From the NCBI RefSeq assembly GCF_040095835.1, contig NZ_JBBMFT010000010.1:1-64000 (forward strand): DNA of 64,000 nucleotides. Direction: 5' to 3'. Below, piece after piece: positions 7,303 through 13,917 of the stretch. The first letter of the stretch is position 1, and each line of letters starts with the position of its first letter. The notes beneath the pieces were generated by a model. The model was given only the letters and a program-made list of their open reading frames with translations, did not search any database and had not been told where the DNA came from. The position numbers were made by a program, and so were the translations under genes. This DNA is from Flavonifractor hominis. Lineage in GTDB: Bacteria; Bacillota; Clostridia; Oscillospirales; Oscillospiraceae.

Positions 7303-9009
7303 TTATTCCTGAATGATGATATTGTCAAATTGCCGGCTCATGGCCAGCAGATCTTCCAGATTGTCATGCTCCGGTGCAGCAGCGGGCGCGCTTTGCACCT
7401 GAGGCGGTTTTCCCACCTTGACCGCACAGCGGACCGAACCGCCCGTCTGGGCCGAGGCCAACCGCCCCAGCTCTTCCAGAAGCGACGCTCCGCTTACCAT
7501 GCTCTTGGTAAACTCACTGTCCGTCCACAGCGTGAGCACGCCCCCCTCCAGCCGTCCCTGCACCATGGCGGGATTGCTGAGGAAGGGGTAGACCGCCGGA
7601 AAGCGCCCCCGAACAGCCATTACCAGGCCGGGCCAGAGCTCCGCGCCGCCTGACGGGGCTGCCGGCCGGGCAGATGGGGCAGGTGCCGACGCGGCCTTCA
7701 CCGGCTCTGTCTGCTCTGCCGGAGATACCGGTTCGCCCGGCTCCTCCGGCAGCGGAGGCCGCTCCTCCTCCCAAGGTGGCCCTTCTTCCTGTACCGGGGC
7801 AGGCGCGGCGGGCGGCTGAACCGCCTTCACCGGCCGTTCCGGAACGGCACAGGCGGCCGGAATCCCTCCGGCCAGCAGTTCTTCCACCCGGGACAGCCTG
7901 GCATTGAGGGCCGCAGCACTCTCATCCAGTGCCGGATCGCACATCCGGATCAGGCACAGCTCCGCATCCGTCCGGCGGTTCCCACTGCGGGACAGGTCGG
8001 CCAGAGTGCTTTGAAGCAGCCCCAGCATCTGCACCAGCCGCGCCGTCTGAAAGGCGTTGGACAGCCGGCGCATCGTGTTTTCATCGTATCCGCCGGTAAG
8101 CAGGGCCGCGCCCCCCTGGGGCGCTGTCTTGCGGATCAGCAGATCCCGCGTCAGTGCGGACAGCTCACCCAGCAGGCTGCCCACTTCCTTGCCCGCACCG
8201 TACAGACGGGCCAAACTCTCCAGCGCGGCGGCCGTATCCCCCGCACCGATCTGCTCCATCAGGCGGGCCGTTTCCAGATTGCCAGCCAGCCCAAGCGCGT
8301 CCAGAATCTCGGCCTCACCGATGGCTCCCTCCGGTCTTGCACACTGGTCCAGCAGGGACAAGGCATCCCGCAGTCCGCCGTCGGCCAGCCGGGCCAGCAG
8401 CGCCGCCCCTTCGGGCTTCAGCTCCAGCCCTTCCTGCTTGGCCACATAGCTCAAGCGTCCGGCAATATCCCCGGGCAGGATGCGCTTAAAGGAAAATTGC
8501 TGACAGCGGGATTTGATGGTGGCAGGCACCTTGTGCAGCTCTGTGGTGGCCAGGATAAACATCAGATGGGCCGGCGGCTCTTCCAGAATCTTCAGCAGCG
8601 CGTTGAAGGCCGCTGTGGAGAGCATATGCACCTCATCCACGATATAAACCCGCTTGCGTACCGCCGCAGGGGTATAGACCGCCTCATCCCGCAGGGCACG
8701 GACCTGATCCACGCCGTTGTTGGAGGCGGCATCCAGTTCCAGCACATCCAGAATCGATCCACTCTCGATCCCCAGGCAGGAAGGACACTGGTTGCACGGG
8801 TTGCCGTTTACCGGATGCTCACAGTTCACCGCCCGGGCCAGGATTTTGGCGCAGGTGGTTTTACCCGTACCGCGGGTACCGGTAAACAGATAGGCATGGC
8901 TCAGCCGCCCGGTCTCCACCTGGCGCTTGAGGGTGTCGGTAATATGGGACTGGCCCACCACATCGTCAAAGGTGCGGGGCCGCCATTTGCGGTACAGAGC
9001 CTGATACAA
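7303..9009 (-). CDS. dnaX: DNA polymerase III subunits gamma/tau
   Basis: A 568-residue clamp-loader ATPase. In order: the N-terminus 'YQALYRKWRPRTFDDVVGQ', Walker A 'FTGTRGTGKTTCAKILARAV', the four-cysteine zinc module (CEHP...CNQCPSC), Walker B 'VYIVDEVHMLS', the sensor and arginine-finger region, the domain III helix bundle, then a long Pro/Ala/Glu-rich linker (about residues 375-450) and a C-terminal tau-like domain. The start is probably TTG 9009, which gives the usual 'MYQALYRKWRP' N-terminus and has GAGGTG 6-7 nt upstream; an in-frame GTG at 9018 has no ribosome site. I see no programmed frameshift signal. It loads the sliding clamp on DNA during replication. It is preceded by the SRP RNA and followed by ebfC, an order common in Bacillota. 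Confidence 0.93.
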   Translation of the reverse strand: MYQALYRKWRPRTFDDVVGQSHITDTLKRQVETGRLSHAYLFTGTRGTGKTTCAKILARAVNCEHPVNGNPCNQCPSCLGIESGSILDVLELDAASNNGVDQVRALRDEAVYTPAAVRKRVYIVDEVHMLSTAAFNALLKILEEPPAHLMFILATTELHKVPATIKSRCQQFSFKRILPGDIAGRLSYVAKQEGLELKPEGAALLARLADGGLRDALSLLDQCARPEGAIGEAEILDALGLAGNLETARLMEQIGAGDTAAALESLARLYGAGKEVGSLLGELSALTRDLLIRKTAPQGGAALLTGGYDENTMRRLSNAFQTARLVQMLGLLQSTLADLSRSGNRRTDAELCLIRMCDPALDESAAALNARLSRVEELLAGGIPAACAVPERPVKAVQPPAAPAPVQEEGPPWEEERPPLPEEPGEPVSPAEQTEPVKAASAPAPSARPAAPSGGAELWPGLVMAVRGRFPAVYPFLSNPAMVQGRLEGGVLTLWTDSEFTKSMVSGASLLEELGRLASAQTGGSVRCAVKVGKPPQVQSAPAAAPEHDNLEDLLAMSRQFDNIIIQE

Positions 9010-9034
9010 GGCGGTCACCTCAAATCACAGTCAA

Positions 9035-9087
9035 AGAAAAAAAGAGAGGCGAGGATGCGGAAAGCCGCGTCGCTTCGCCCCTCTTTC
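9035..9087 (-). terminator. Terminator of the SRP RNA gene
   Basis: On the minus strand a GC-rich stem (AGAGGGGCGAAGC... paired with GCCTCTCT) ends in seven T residues just before dnaX, so SRP RNA and dnaX are largely separate transcripts. Confidence 0.7.
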
Positions 9088-9093
9088 GCCGGT

Positions 9094-9392
9094 TCCGGCA
9101 CATGGCAAGACCGCACACCGGCCTTTGGAATCAACGCTATGTCCGTTACCCAGGCAGCTGGCTCAGGAGCGGGAACCCCGCGGCACAGGCTGCGGTCCGC
9201 TTAGTGCTGCTCGGTTCCCCGCCTGACACGGTTCACGGGGCTGCCTTGCGCAGGACCGATCCATCATCGCTGCTCACCTGGGTCAGACGACACATCGCAG
9301 TTCCGGGGGCCGGGATTCATCCCTGCTGTAGCGGGTTGCAGGTACAGGGCACCGCTAACTCCCCGACTAGTGCGGCCTTGCCGTGAGCCGGA
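9094..9392 (-). ncRNA. ffs: Signal recognition particle RNA, large Bacillota type
   Basis: Read on the minus strand, the sequence carries the SRP Alu-domain block 'GCACTAGTCGGGG', then 'GCGGTGCCCTGTACCTGCAA' and later 'GGTCCTGCGCAA' and 'GAACCGTGTCAGG...AGCAGCACTAAG', which is the S-domain helix 8 core that binds Ffh. All of these parallel the Bacillus scRNA. The two ends pair: GGCAAGGCCGCAC near 9382 with GTGCGGTCTTGCC near 9104-9116. The ends given are the limits of that terminal helix; the primary transcript probably begins near 9421. The RNA scaffolds the particle that targets membrane and secreted proteins. Confidence 0.9.
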
Positions 9393-9428
9393 CGCATATG
9401 CGCCGTCCACAGGAAGGCTGTCTTTGAT

Positions 9429-9457
9429 ATCATACATCATTTTCTCCCATTTAGCAA
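9429..9457 (-). promoter_or_regulatory. Promoter of the SRP RNA gene
   Basis: TTGCTA (9457-9452), a 17-nt spacer and TATGAT (9434-9429) on the minus strand. Transcription would start near 9422, about 30 nt before the paired 5' end of the mature RNA. Confidence 0.6.
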
Positions 9458-9486
9458 TATCACTTTTGATTTTTTTAAAAAGGGTC

Positions 9487-9514
9487 TTTACAACCGGCCA
9501 ATTTATGCTATAAT
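9487..9514 (+). promoter_or_regulatory. Promoter of tRNA-Ala
   Basis: TTTACA (9487-9492), a 16-nt spacer and a perfect TATAAT (9509-9514), placed 20 nt before the tRNA. It is back to back with the SRP RNA promoter. Confidence 0.65.
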
Positions 9515-9534
9515 ATCTGAGTGTTCAGCCGCAT

Positions 9535-9610
9535 GGGCCTGTAGCTCAGCTGGGAGAGCGTTCGGTTCGCATCCGAGAGGTCGACGGTTCGATCCCGTTC
9601 AGGTCCACCA
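9535..9610 (+). tRNA. tRNA-Ala (anticodon CGC)
   Basis: A 76-nt cloverleaf with an encoded CCA end. The acceptor arms GGGCCTG and CAGGTCC contain the G3-U70 wobble pair that marks alanine tRNAs. The anticodon stem TTCGG/CCGAG holds the loop TTCGCAT, giving anticodon CGC, which reads GCG. The T arm contains GTTCGATCC. An intrinsic terminator follows directly. Confidence 0.96.
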
Positions 9611-9611
9611 C

Positions 9612-9650
9612 ACTCGGGAGATCTCATTTTGAGATTTCCCGAGTTTTTTT
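9612..9650 (+). terminator. Intrinsic terminator of tRNA-Ala
   Basis: Stem ACTCGGGAGATCTCA with an AT loop and a nearly perfect complementary arm, followed by TTTTTTT. Confidence 0.88.
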
Positions 9651-9656
9651 ATGCTT

Positions 9657-9932
9657 TCAGGGTGCGCAATAGTATACACTCGTGACCCTTTCCGGGTGTA
9701 GGAAGTCGAAGAACTGTGTGACTCTGGTTTCGAATTTCACTTCGATCTCAAAATCCTTCCCGATATTCACCCGCTCAATGAGTTGCCGCAGGATCATCTT
9801 TTTTCCCTCGATACTGCTCCCCGCATAAGGTCGGCCCAGGACATAATCTTATCATACTCCTTTTGGACGGCAACGGCAGTGTTCTTCAGATCAGCCGCTT
9901 CTTTCTTGGCCTGTTCCAATTCCTGTGCCGGC
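9657..9932 (-). pseudogene. 3' remnant of a large serine recombinase
   Basis: Minus-strand translation gives 'EQAKKEAADLKNTAVAVQKE' then 'SWADL', the coiled-coil-to-C-terminal part of large serine recombinases. One nucleotide is lost after 'SWADL'; in the next frame the conserved ending 'YAGSSIEGKKMILRQLIERV' and 'KFETRVTQFFDFL' follows to a stop at 9657. The catalytic and DNA-binding domains are missing, and the upstream end is joined to an HsdR fragment. It begins 7 nt beyond the tRNA-Ala terminator. This is a dead remnant of an integrated element. Confidence 0.7.
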
Positions 9933-10160
9933 GCCGCTATACAGATCCGTGGCGGTATCCAGTTTTTCAATCAGCCCACGGTAGTCCATAATCAAGCCGT
10001 AGTCTTTTTCCTCATAGAGACGGTTGGTGCGGGCAATGATCTGACGCAGACTATGTTCTTTCAACTCCCTGTCGATGTAGAACACCTGGCAGATGGTTGC
10101 ATCCCATTGATTGAGCAGAGACAAGCTATATCGCTCACCGCTCTTCCGTTCGCCCGAAGT
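9933..10160 (-). pseudogene. Fragment of a type I restriction enzyme HsdR subunit
   Basis: A minus-strand frame contains 'CQVFYIDRELKEHSLRQIIA', 'RTNRLYEEKDYGLIMDYRGL' and 'DTATDLYSGAG', which corresponds to the motor-domain end of HsdR ('..lYlDrpLkeH.LlQaiaRtNR.y..KdyGlivDYrG'). About 65 residues of a roughly 1,000-residue protein remain. It lacks the nuclease domain, the Walker motifs and the C-terminus, and runs out of frame into recombinase sequence at about 9932. No hsdM or hsdS is present. Confidence 0.65.
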
Positions 10161-10161
10161 G

Positions 10162-10599
10162 TTACCGCAATTCCCGGTCCCATTTCAGAAATGTGACCGT
10201 GGGATATTCGTCGGACAAAATGTCTGCCATCAGGTTGGTCCCACAGATAAAAAAGTGGTGGGTTTCCTCCGAAACAAGGTAGTTTTCTTCCCGGAACTTG
10301 GTCAGATGCTCAGAGGACTCGCTGATGTAGAAGGTCCAGAGCGCCCAGTCCGGCGTTTTCTCAGACACCCAAAGTTCCGGGCGGTAGCTCTCGTCGGTGA
10401 CGGTGTAGGAGACGATCCGGTCCCACACCAGCCGGAGAGCCCGCTCCGACCGCTTCTCCTCTTGAAAATGGTCGGGGCGCAAGAGGACCACAAAGCCCTT
10501 CTCCCCTTCAAATCCGATCTTCTCCACATCATAGACTTCGTCCACATCCCGGTGTGGGACCCACTTTCTGAAATTTTCCCAGAAATGATGTTCCAGCAT
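10162..10599 (-). CDS. Uncharacterised 145-residue cytoplasmic protein
   Basis: Not recognised. A soluble acidic protein beginning 'MLEHHFWENFRKWVPHRDVD', rich in aromatic residues and charged pairs, with no signal peptide, membrane segment or cysteine motif. AAAGGAG lies 10 nt before the ATG at 10599. The frame stops at 10162, almost abutting the HsdR/recombinase scar, so the C-terminus may be natural or set by the deletion. Size and composition resemble small immunity-type or phage-derived proteins, but nothing specific supports that. Two further unknown genes lie upstream on the same strand. Confidence 0.55.
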   Translation of the reverse strand: MLEHHFWENFRKWVPHRDVDEVYDVEKIGFEGEKGFVVLLRPDHFQEEKRSERALRLVWDRIVSYTVTDESYRPELWVSEKTPDWALWTFYISESSEHLTKFREENYLVSEETHHFFICGTNLMADILSDEYPTVTFLKWDRELR

Positions 10600-10693
10600 G
10601 GCTCTGCGCTCCTTTCCGGTCAGTCACCCATCCCTTCAAATTTCAGCTGAAAGGCTCCTGTAATCGTCTGGCGCGTTTCAATATCCGGTCGTA

Positions 10694-10960
10694 TCACGGT
10701 TTCTTTTCCCTCGTTCTTCTGTCCATGACACTCTTCAAAAATTGCAGGTAATAGGCAAGGATGCCAAGCCCCAACAGAAGAAAGGCAACCCTTCTGAGAA
10801 GGCTTTGGCCCTCTATCACAAAAACCAGCAGAAAAAGGCTTGCAATGACGAGCAGAAACAGAAGGGATATGAGGAGCATGCAGATGATTCGAATCGTCCT
10901 GGATGTCTGCTCCGACTGGGCCACATCCATAACTGCTTGCAACAAAGCCTCCAGCCACAT
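10694..10960 (-). CDS. Small two-helix membrane protein, unknown
   Basis: An 88-residue protein with an N-terminal amphipathic segment and two strongly hydrophobic helices (around residues 26-48 and 56-74), ending in a basic tail 'RRTREKKP'. AGAGGGGG lies 5 nt upstream of the ATG at 10960. It starts 13 nt after the stop of the preceding gene, so the two are probably one operon. No family recognised. Confidence 0.55.
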   Translation of the reverse strand: MWLEALLQAVMDVAQSEQTSRTIRIICMLLISLLFLLVIASLFLLVFVIEGQSLLRRVAFLLLGLGILAYYLQFLKSVMDRRTREKKP

Positions 10961-10973
10961 AGAGAGCCCCCTC

Positions 10974-11612
10974 TCACACCAGAAGCCATTTCTGGCCGTC
11001 CGGCATAGGCCAGACGCTCCCCGGCATCCGCTCCAGCACTTTGCCTGTCTTAACATCCCGTACCAGGACCTCATCCCGGTAGTCCGGGTCCTCATACCAT
11101 TTTTCCGTGTACATTCTGTCCCCGTCCAGAAGGACAAAGCTCTCACAGTCCTCCAGTACAAACTCCCGGCGCTCCGGCCAGAGAATATAGAATCGGTTAC
11201 CCTGGGGAGCTCTGGTCAAGAGAAGGGGCGATGTCTTCAACATCAGATTATAGCAATCCCCCGCCAGGGCGAGAGGCAGCACCGCCAGCGGATCAGCCTT
11301 CCCCGTTGTCCCATCAAAGGTCAGGATATGGATTTTCTCTTTGGGAAAGTCAACCATAAGCAAGGCCACCTTGCCGTCGCAGTACACTGGTTTTCCCAGA
11401 TACTGCCCGGGTTGCGTATGGACTGGTTCATAGACGCTCCCCTCCGGGTAGCGAATCAGGATGCCCCGGTTTCGCTGAATGGGGTGTTTGTCCCGGTAGA
11501 GGTCTCCCGCCTCGTAAAGATCTCCTCCCGTATAGTCCATGCCCCAGTACCATTCGCTGCTGCCGGCCAACGGCTCCAGATAGGTGATCCCCTTTGTGAT
11601 AATCTGTTTCAT
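10974..11612 (-). CDS. Uncharacterised protein with repeated beta-strand pattern
   Basis: A 212-residue protein beginning 'MKQIITKGITYLEPLAGSSE', with GGGGAGG 7 nt upstream of ATG 11612. The sequence alternates short hydrophobic strands with turns, and repeated 'YW..', 'GDLYEAGDL' and 'DVKTGKVLERMPGSVWPM' motifs give a beta-propeller-like impression. No signal peptide or membrane segment is seen. I recall similar conserved hypothetical proteins in Clostridia but cannot assign a role. It heads a two-gene unit with the small membrane protein. Confidence 0.6.
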   Translation of the reverse strand: MKQIITKGITYLEPLAGSSEWYWGMDYTGGDLYEAGDLYRDKHPIQRNRGILIRYPEGSVYEPVHTQPGQYLGKPVYCDGKVALLMVDFPKEKIHILTFDGTTGKADPLAVLPLALAGDCYNLMLKTSPLLLTRAPQGNRFYILWPERREFVLEDCESFVLLDGDRMYTEKWYEDPDYRDEVLVRDVKTGKVLERMPGSVWPMPDGQKWLLV

Positions 11613-11696
11613 GCCGTATCCTCCCCGGCCATACCATGTTTTGCTCTGGTTCTGATTGGCAAAGTCATTCGTAATACGCCGACATTCCACTGTAAC

Positions 11697-12437
11697 TCAC
11701 TTGATATCCTGATGTTTCAAAAGCCTCAAACCAACCAAAATAGATAAAATAAGATAGCCGCACAACACAGCGAAGCTCGGCAAGAATGACAGCAAATCAT
11801 TCGATGCCGCATAAACAGACGGCATATGCGTAGAGAGTTTGATAAAATCCAGGTCAATATGAATTCTCAAAAATCCCAAAACCATTTCCAAAATTTGGGG
11901 GATGTTGGGAATTGCAAGGCCGAAAACAACGCCTGTAATTGCATTTCTGGTGTAGATCGTCGTTGTGAGGGCAAAGCTGATGTGCGCCATCACAAAAAGA
12001 ATGCGTGCTATCACGGAAAGCGCATAGTAACCAGGATAGGAAATTGCCCCCACACCAAATCGGCTGCCCGCAAGAACTCCCATAAAGATGCCGCCGATCA
12101 GCATTACCAATAGATATGCCGCGGATATTGCAAAAACGATGGAGAAATAGTATTGTTTCCTGGCGATACCTCGTCCTATGATATTTTTCATTACGCCAGA
12201 ACGATAAGTTTCTGCAACCGTATTCGCTGTCAGCAGCATGAAAACATAAAGGATGATATCACTACCCAAAAATGTATCAAACAGCCCCTCTATCCCCATA
12301 ACAGGGTTCGATGCAGAGGCCAGGGAAAAAGAAAGCCGGATCGATGCAACCAGAAAAATACAGCTGAGTGCAAGGCATCCGAAAAAGAAACGGTCTTTTT
12401 TCAGCTGATAAATGTGTCCGCGAATTAGATTTTTCAT
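11697..12437 (-). CDS. ABC-2 type exporter permease (BcrB/NatB-like)
   Basis: A 246-residue membrane protein with six predicted helices, beginning 'MKNLIRGHIYQLKKDRFFFG', typical of ABC-2 permeases of bacitracin/lantibiotic immunity-type exporters. It overlaps the ATPase gene by 4 nt (start 12437, ATPase stop 12434), so the two are translationally coupled. Such pairs pump peptides, antibiotics or ions outward or protect the membrane from them. The substrate cannot be read from sequence. Confidence 0.82.
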   Translation of the reverse strand: MKNLIRGHIYQLKKDRFFFGCLALSCIFLVASIRLSFSLASASNPVMGIEGLFDTFLGSDIILYVFMLLTANTVAETYRSGVMKNIIGRGIARKQYYFSIVFAISAAYLLVMLIGGIFMGVLAGSRFGVGAISYPGYYALSVIARILFVMAHISFALTTTIYTRNAITGVVFGLAIPNIPQILEMVLGFLRIHIDLDFIKLSTHMPSVYAASNDLLSFLPSFAVLCGYLILSILVGLRLLKHQDIK

Positions 12438-13345
12438 ACTGCTTGCCCTCCTGAAAGCTTTTCGACAAAAAATTTCTCAATGTCTTCCTCGTTTGTCCCC
12501 AAACCACATACACGCACTTTGTTTTCCACCAGGAATTGGTTAAGGTCCGCCGGATTAATTTTTTCATGCAAATGCAAGCTCTGATTGGAAAGAACTTCAC
12601 ATCGGACATCCGGATAACGGGAGGCAATGAGTGTTTTTGCATCTTGCAAATATTCCGGCTCAACCGTAACCCGGACGCCGCTGCTGCATGCATGTTCCAG
12701 CGTTTCTTTGCTAAACTCATCAATCAGGCATCCGCCTTCAATAATCGCGTAATCCGTCGCCAGTTTATATAATTCACTTAGAATATGGCTGGCGATCATG
12801 ATAGTGGTGCCATTTTCACGATTTAATGTCTCCAGCATTTTACGCATCTCATAGACGCCCTCCGGGTCAAGGCCATTGATCGGCTCATCGAGGATGAGAA
12901 AATCGGGATTTCCCAGCAACGAAATTGCAATGCCCAATCGCTGCTTCATTCCCAGAGAAAATTGGCGCGCTTTCTTTTTTTCAGCGTTTTGCAATCCAAC
13001 CATTTCCAGTATTTTACGATAATCTTGAGATTGGAGGCCAAACAGCAGCGAAAAATAGCGCAGATTTTCCAATGCAGTCATGTGCTCGTAGATGCCCGGT
13101 TTTTCAATCAGCATCCCCATGTTATTCCGTACCGCATCACCATTTGACTTTCCCTGCAAGGTATAACTGCCTTCACTCTGCTGCGTTAAGCCGCAGATAA
13201 TACGCATAAGCGTGGTTTTTCCGGCTCCGTTCTTTCCCACCAAACCATAGATCGACTTTTTCGGCACATGAATACTCACATGATCCAGAACCGTTTTTGT
13301 TCCGTAGACTTTTGACAGGTTATCTGTTTGCAAAATATATTCCAT
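12434..13345 (-). CDS. ABC exporter ATPase (BcrA family)
   Basis: A 303-residue ATPase: Walker A 'GLVGKNGAGKTTLMRIICGL', Q-loop region, signature 'FSLGMKQRLGIAISLLGNPD', Walker B 'FLILDEPINGLDPEG' and an H-loop 'MIASHILSEL'. The roughly 80-residue C-terminal extension after the NBD is as in BcrA-type ATPases. The Met at 13345 is preferred over 13390 because it begins the family N-terminus. It partners the overlapping permease. The promoter region carries a two-repeat CTTAAG operator (listed separately), suggesting control by an OmpR-type response regulator, as is usual for peptide-antibiotic exporters. No sensor kinase or regulator is adjacent. Confidence 0.9.
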   Translation of the reverse strand: MEYILQTDNLSKVYGTKTVLDHVSIHVPKKSIYGLVGKNGAGKTTLMRIICGLTQQSEGSYTLQGKSNGDAVRNNMGMLIEKPGIYEHMTALENLRYFSLLFGLQSQDYRKILEMVGLQNAEKKKARQFSLGMKQRLGIAISLLGNPDFLILDEPINGLDPEGVYEMRKMLETLNRENGTTIMIASHILSELYKLATDYAIIEGGCLIDEFSKETLEHACSSGVRVTVEPEYLQDAKTLIASRYPDVRCEVLSNQSLHLHEKINPADLNQFLVENKVRVCGLGTNEEDIEKFFVEKLSGGQAV

Positions 13346-13460
13346 ATCATCGCCGCCTTTACTGTATTTAAAAATCAATTTAAGTTCCAAACAAGCTGGT
13401 TAACAGGCTATGCTTTCTGGGCGTGGACCTGTCCATATTTCGATCGTGTGTTGGAATCGT

Positions 13461-13510
13461 ATCATAGAAGGCTGAGGAAACACTCGAAGATTTTCTTAAG
13501 TTTTCTTAAT
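13461..13510 (-). promoter_or_regulatory. Promoter and direct-repeat operator of the ABC exporter operon
   Basis: On the minus strand a TATGAT -10 (13466-13461) has only a weak -35, while two 10-bp direct repeats read on the plus strand as TTTTCTTAAG TTTTCTTAAT (13491-13510) lie immediately upstream of the -35 position. A 10-bp tandem repeat next to a poor -35 is the usual layout for activation by an OmpR-family response regulator. The same element recurs at 43026-43043. Confidence 0.5.
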
Positions 13511-13917
13511 TTCCGAATGCAAAATGCCTCTTTGGATTTACAGTCCCCCAATTTCGAACCTGTGGACCGCTCAGAAATGACCTGTTTTACTCCGCTCTCA
13601 GAGTTACAGTACAGGCAAGCAAAGACATAAAAACGCTCCCCCGTCCCTGTCGGTGAAAAACACCGGCAAGGGCTGGGGAGCGTTTCTGCCACAGAACCTA
13701 CCACGCACCGTCCCAGGCAGGACCACATCAATAATATACCTTGTAATCCAATAGGGTCAGAATCAGGAATCCATCACCGTTTTTTCAGCCGTTCAATACT
13801 CGGCACCTTGCGGCAAGGCGCAATCGCACACCCCCGAGAAATTAACCACTATTCCATGCTCTGAGTCGTCTTGGTTTCCCGCAGCTCCCAGTGTGATACA
13901 GCCCGGCAATGTACCTA
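13511..13917. other. Gene-free interval between exporter operon and metal ATPase
   Basis: About 400 bases without a credible gene. The only clear structure is the long hairpin at 13631-13685. Short open frames here have no ribosome site or recognisable content. Confidence 0.5.
13631..13685 (-). terminator. Long hairpin, probable terminator of the zntA-type operon
   Basis: Outer arms AAACGCTCCCC and GGGGAGCGTTT enclose a second paired block (CCCTGTCGGTG with CACCGGCAAGGG). On the minus strand it is followed by TTTTT. It lies about 230 nt beyond the ATPase stop, so the 3' untranslated region would be long. Confidence 0.55.

Noticed and set aside
9535..9650. A duplicated tRNA-Ala 3' end that would mark an attachment site pair
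   Set aside because: I did not see a second copy of the tRNA 3' end elsewhere in the window, so no att sites are claimed.
10620..10958. 112-codon minus-strand frame overlapping the small membrane protein
   Set aside because: Out-of-frame shadow; the 10694-10960 frame has a ribosome site and two clear membrane helices.
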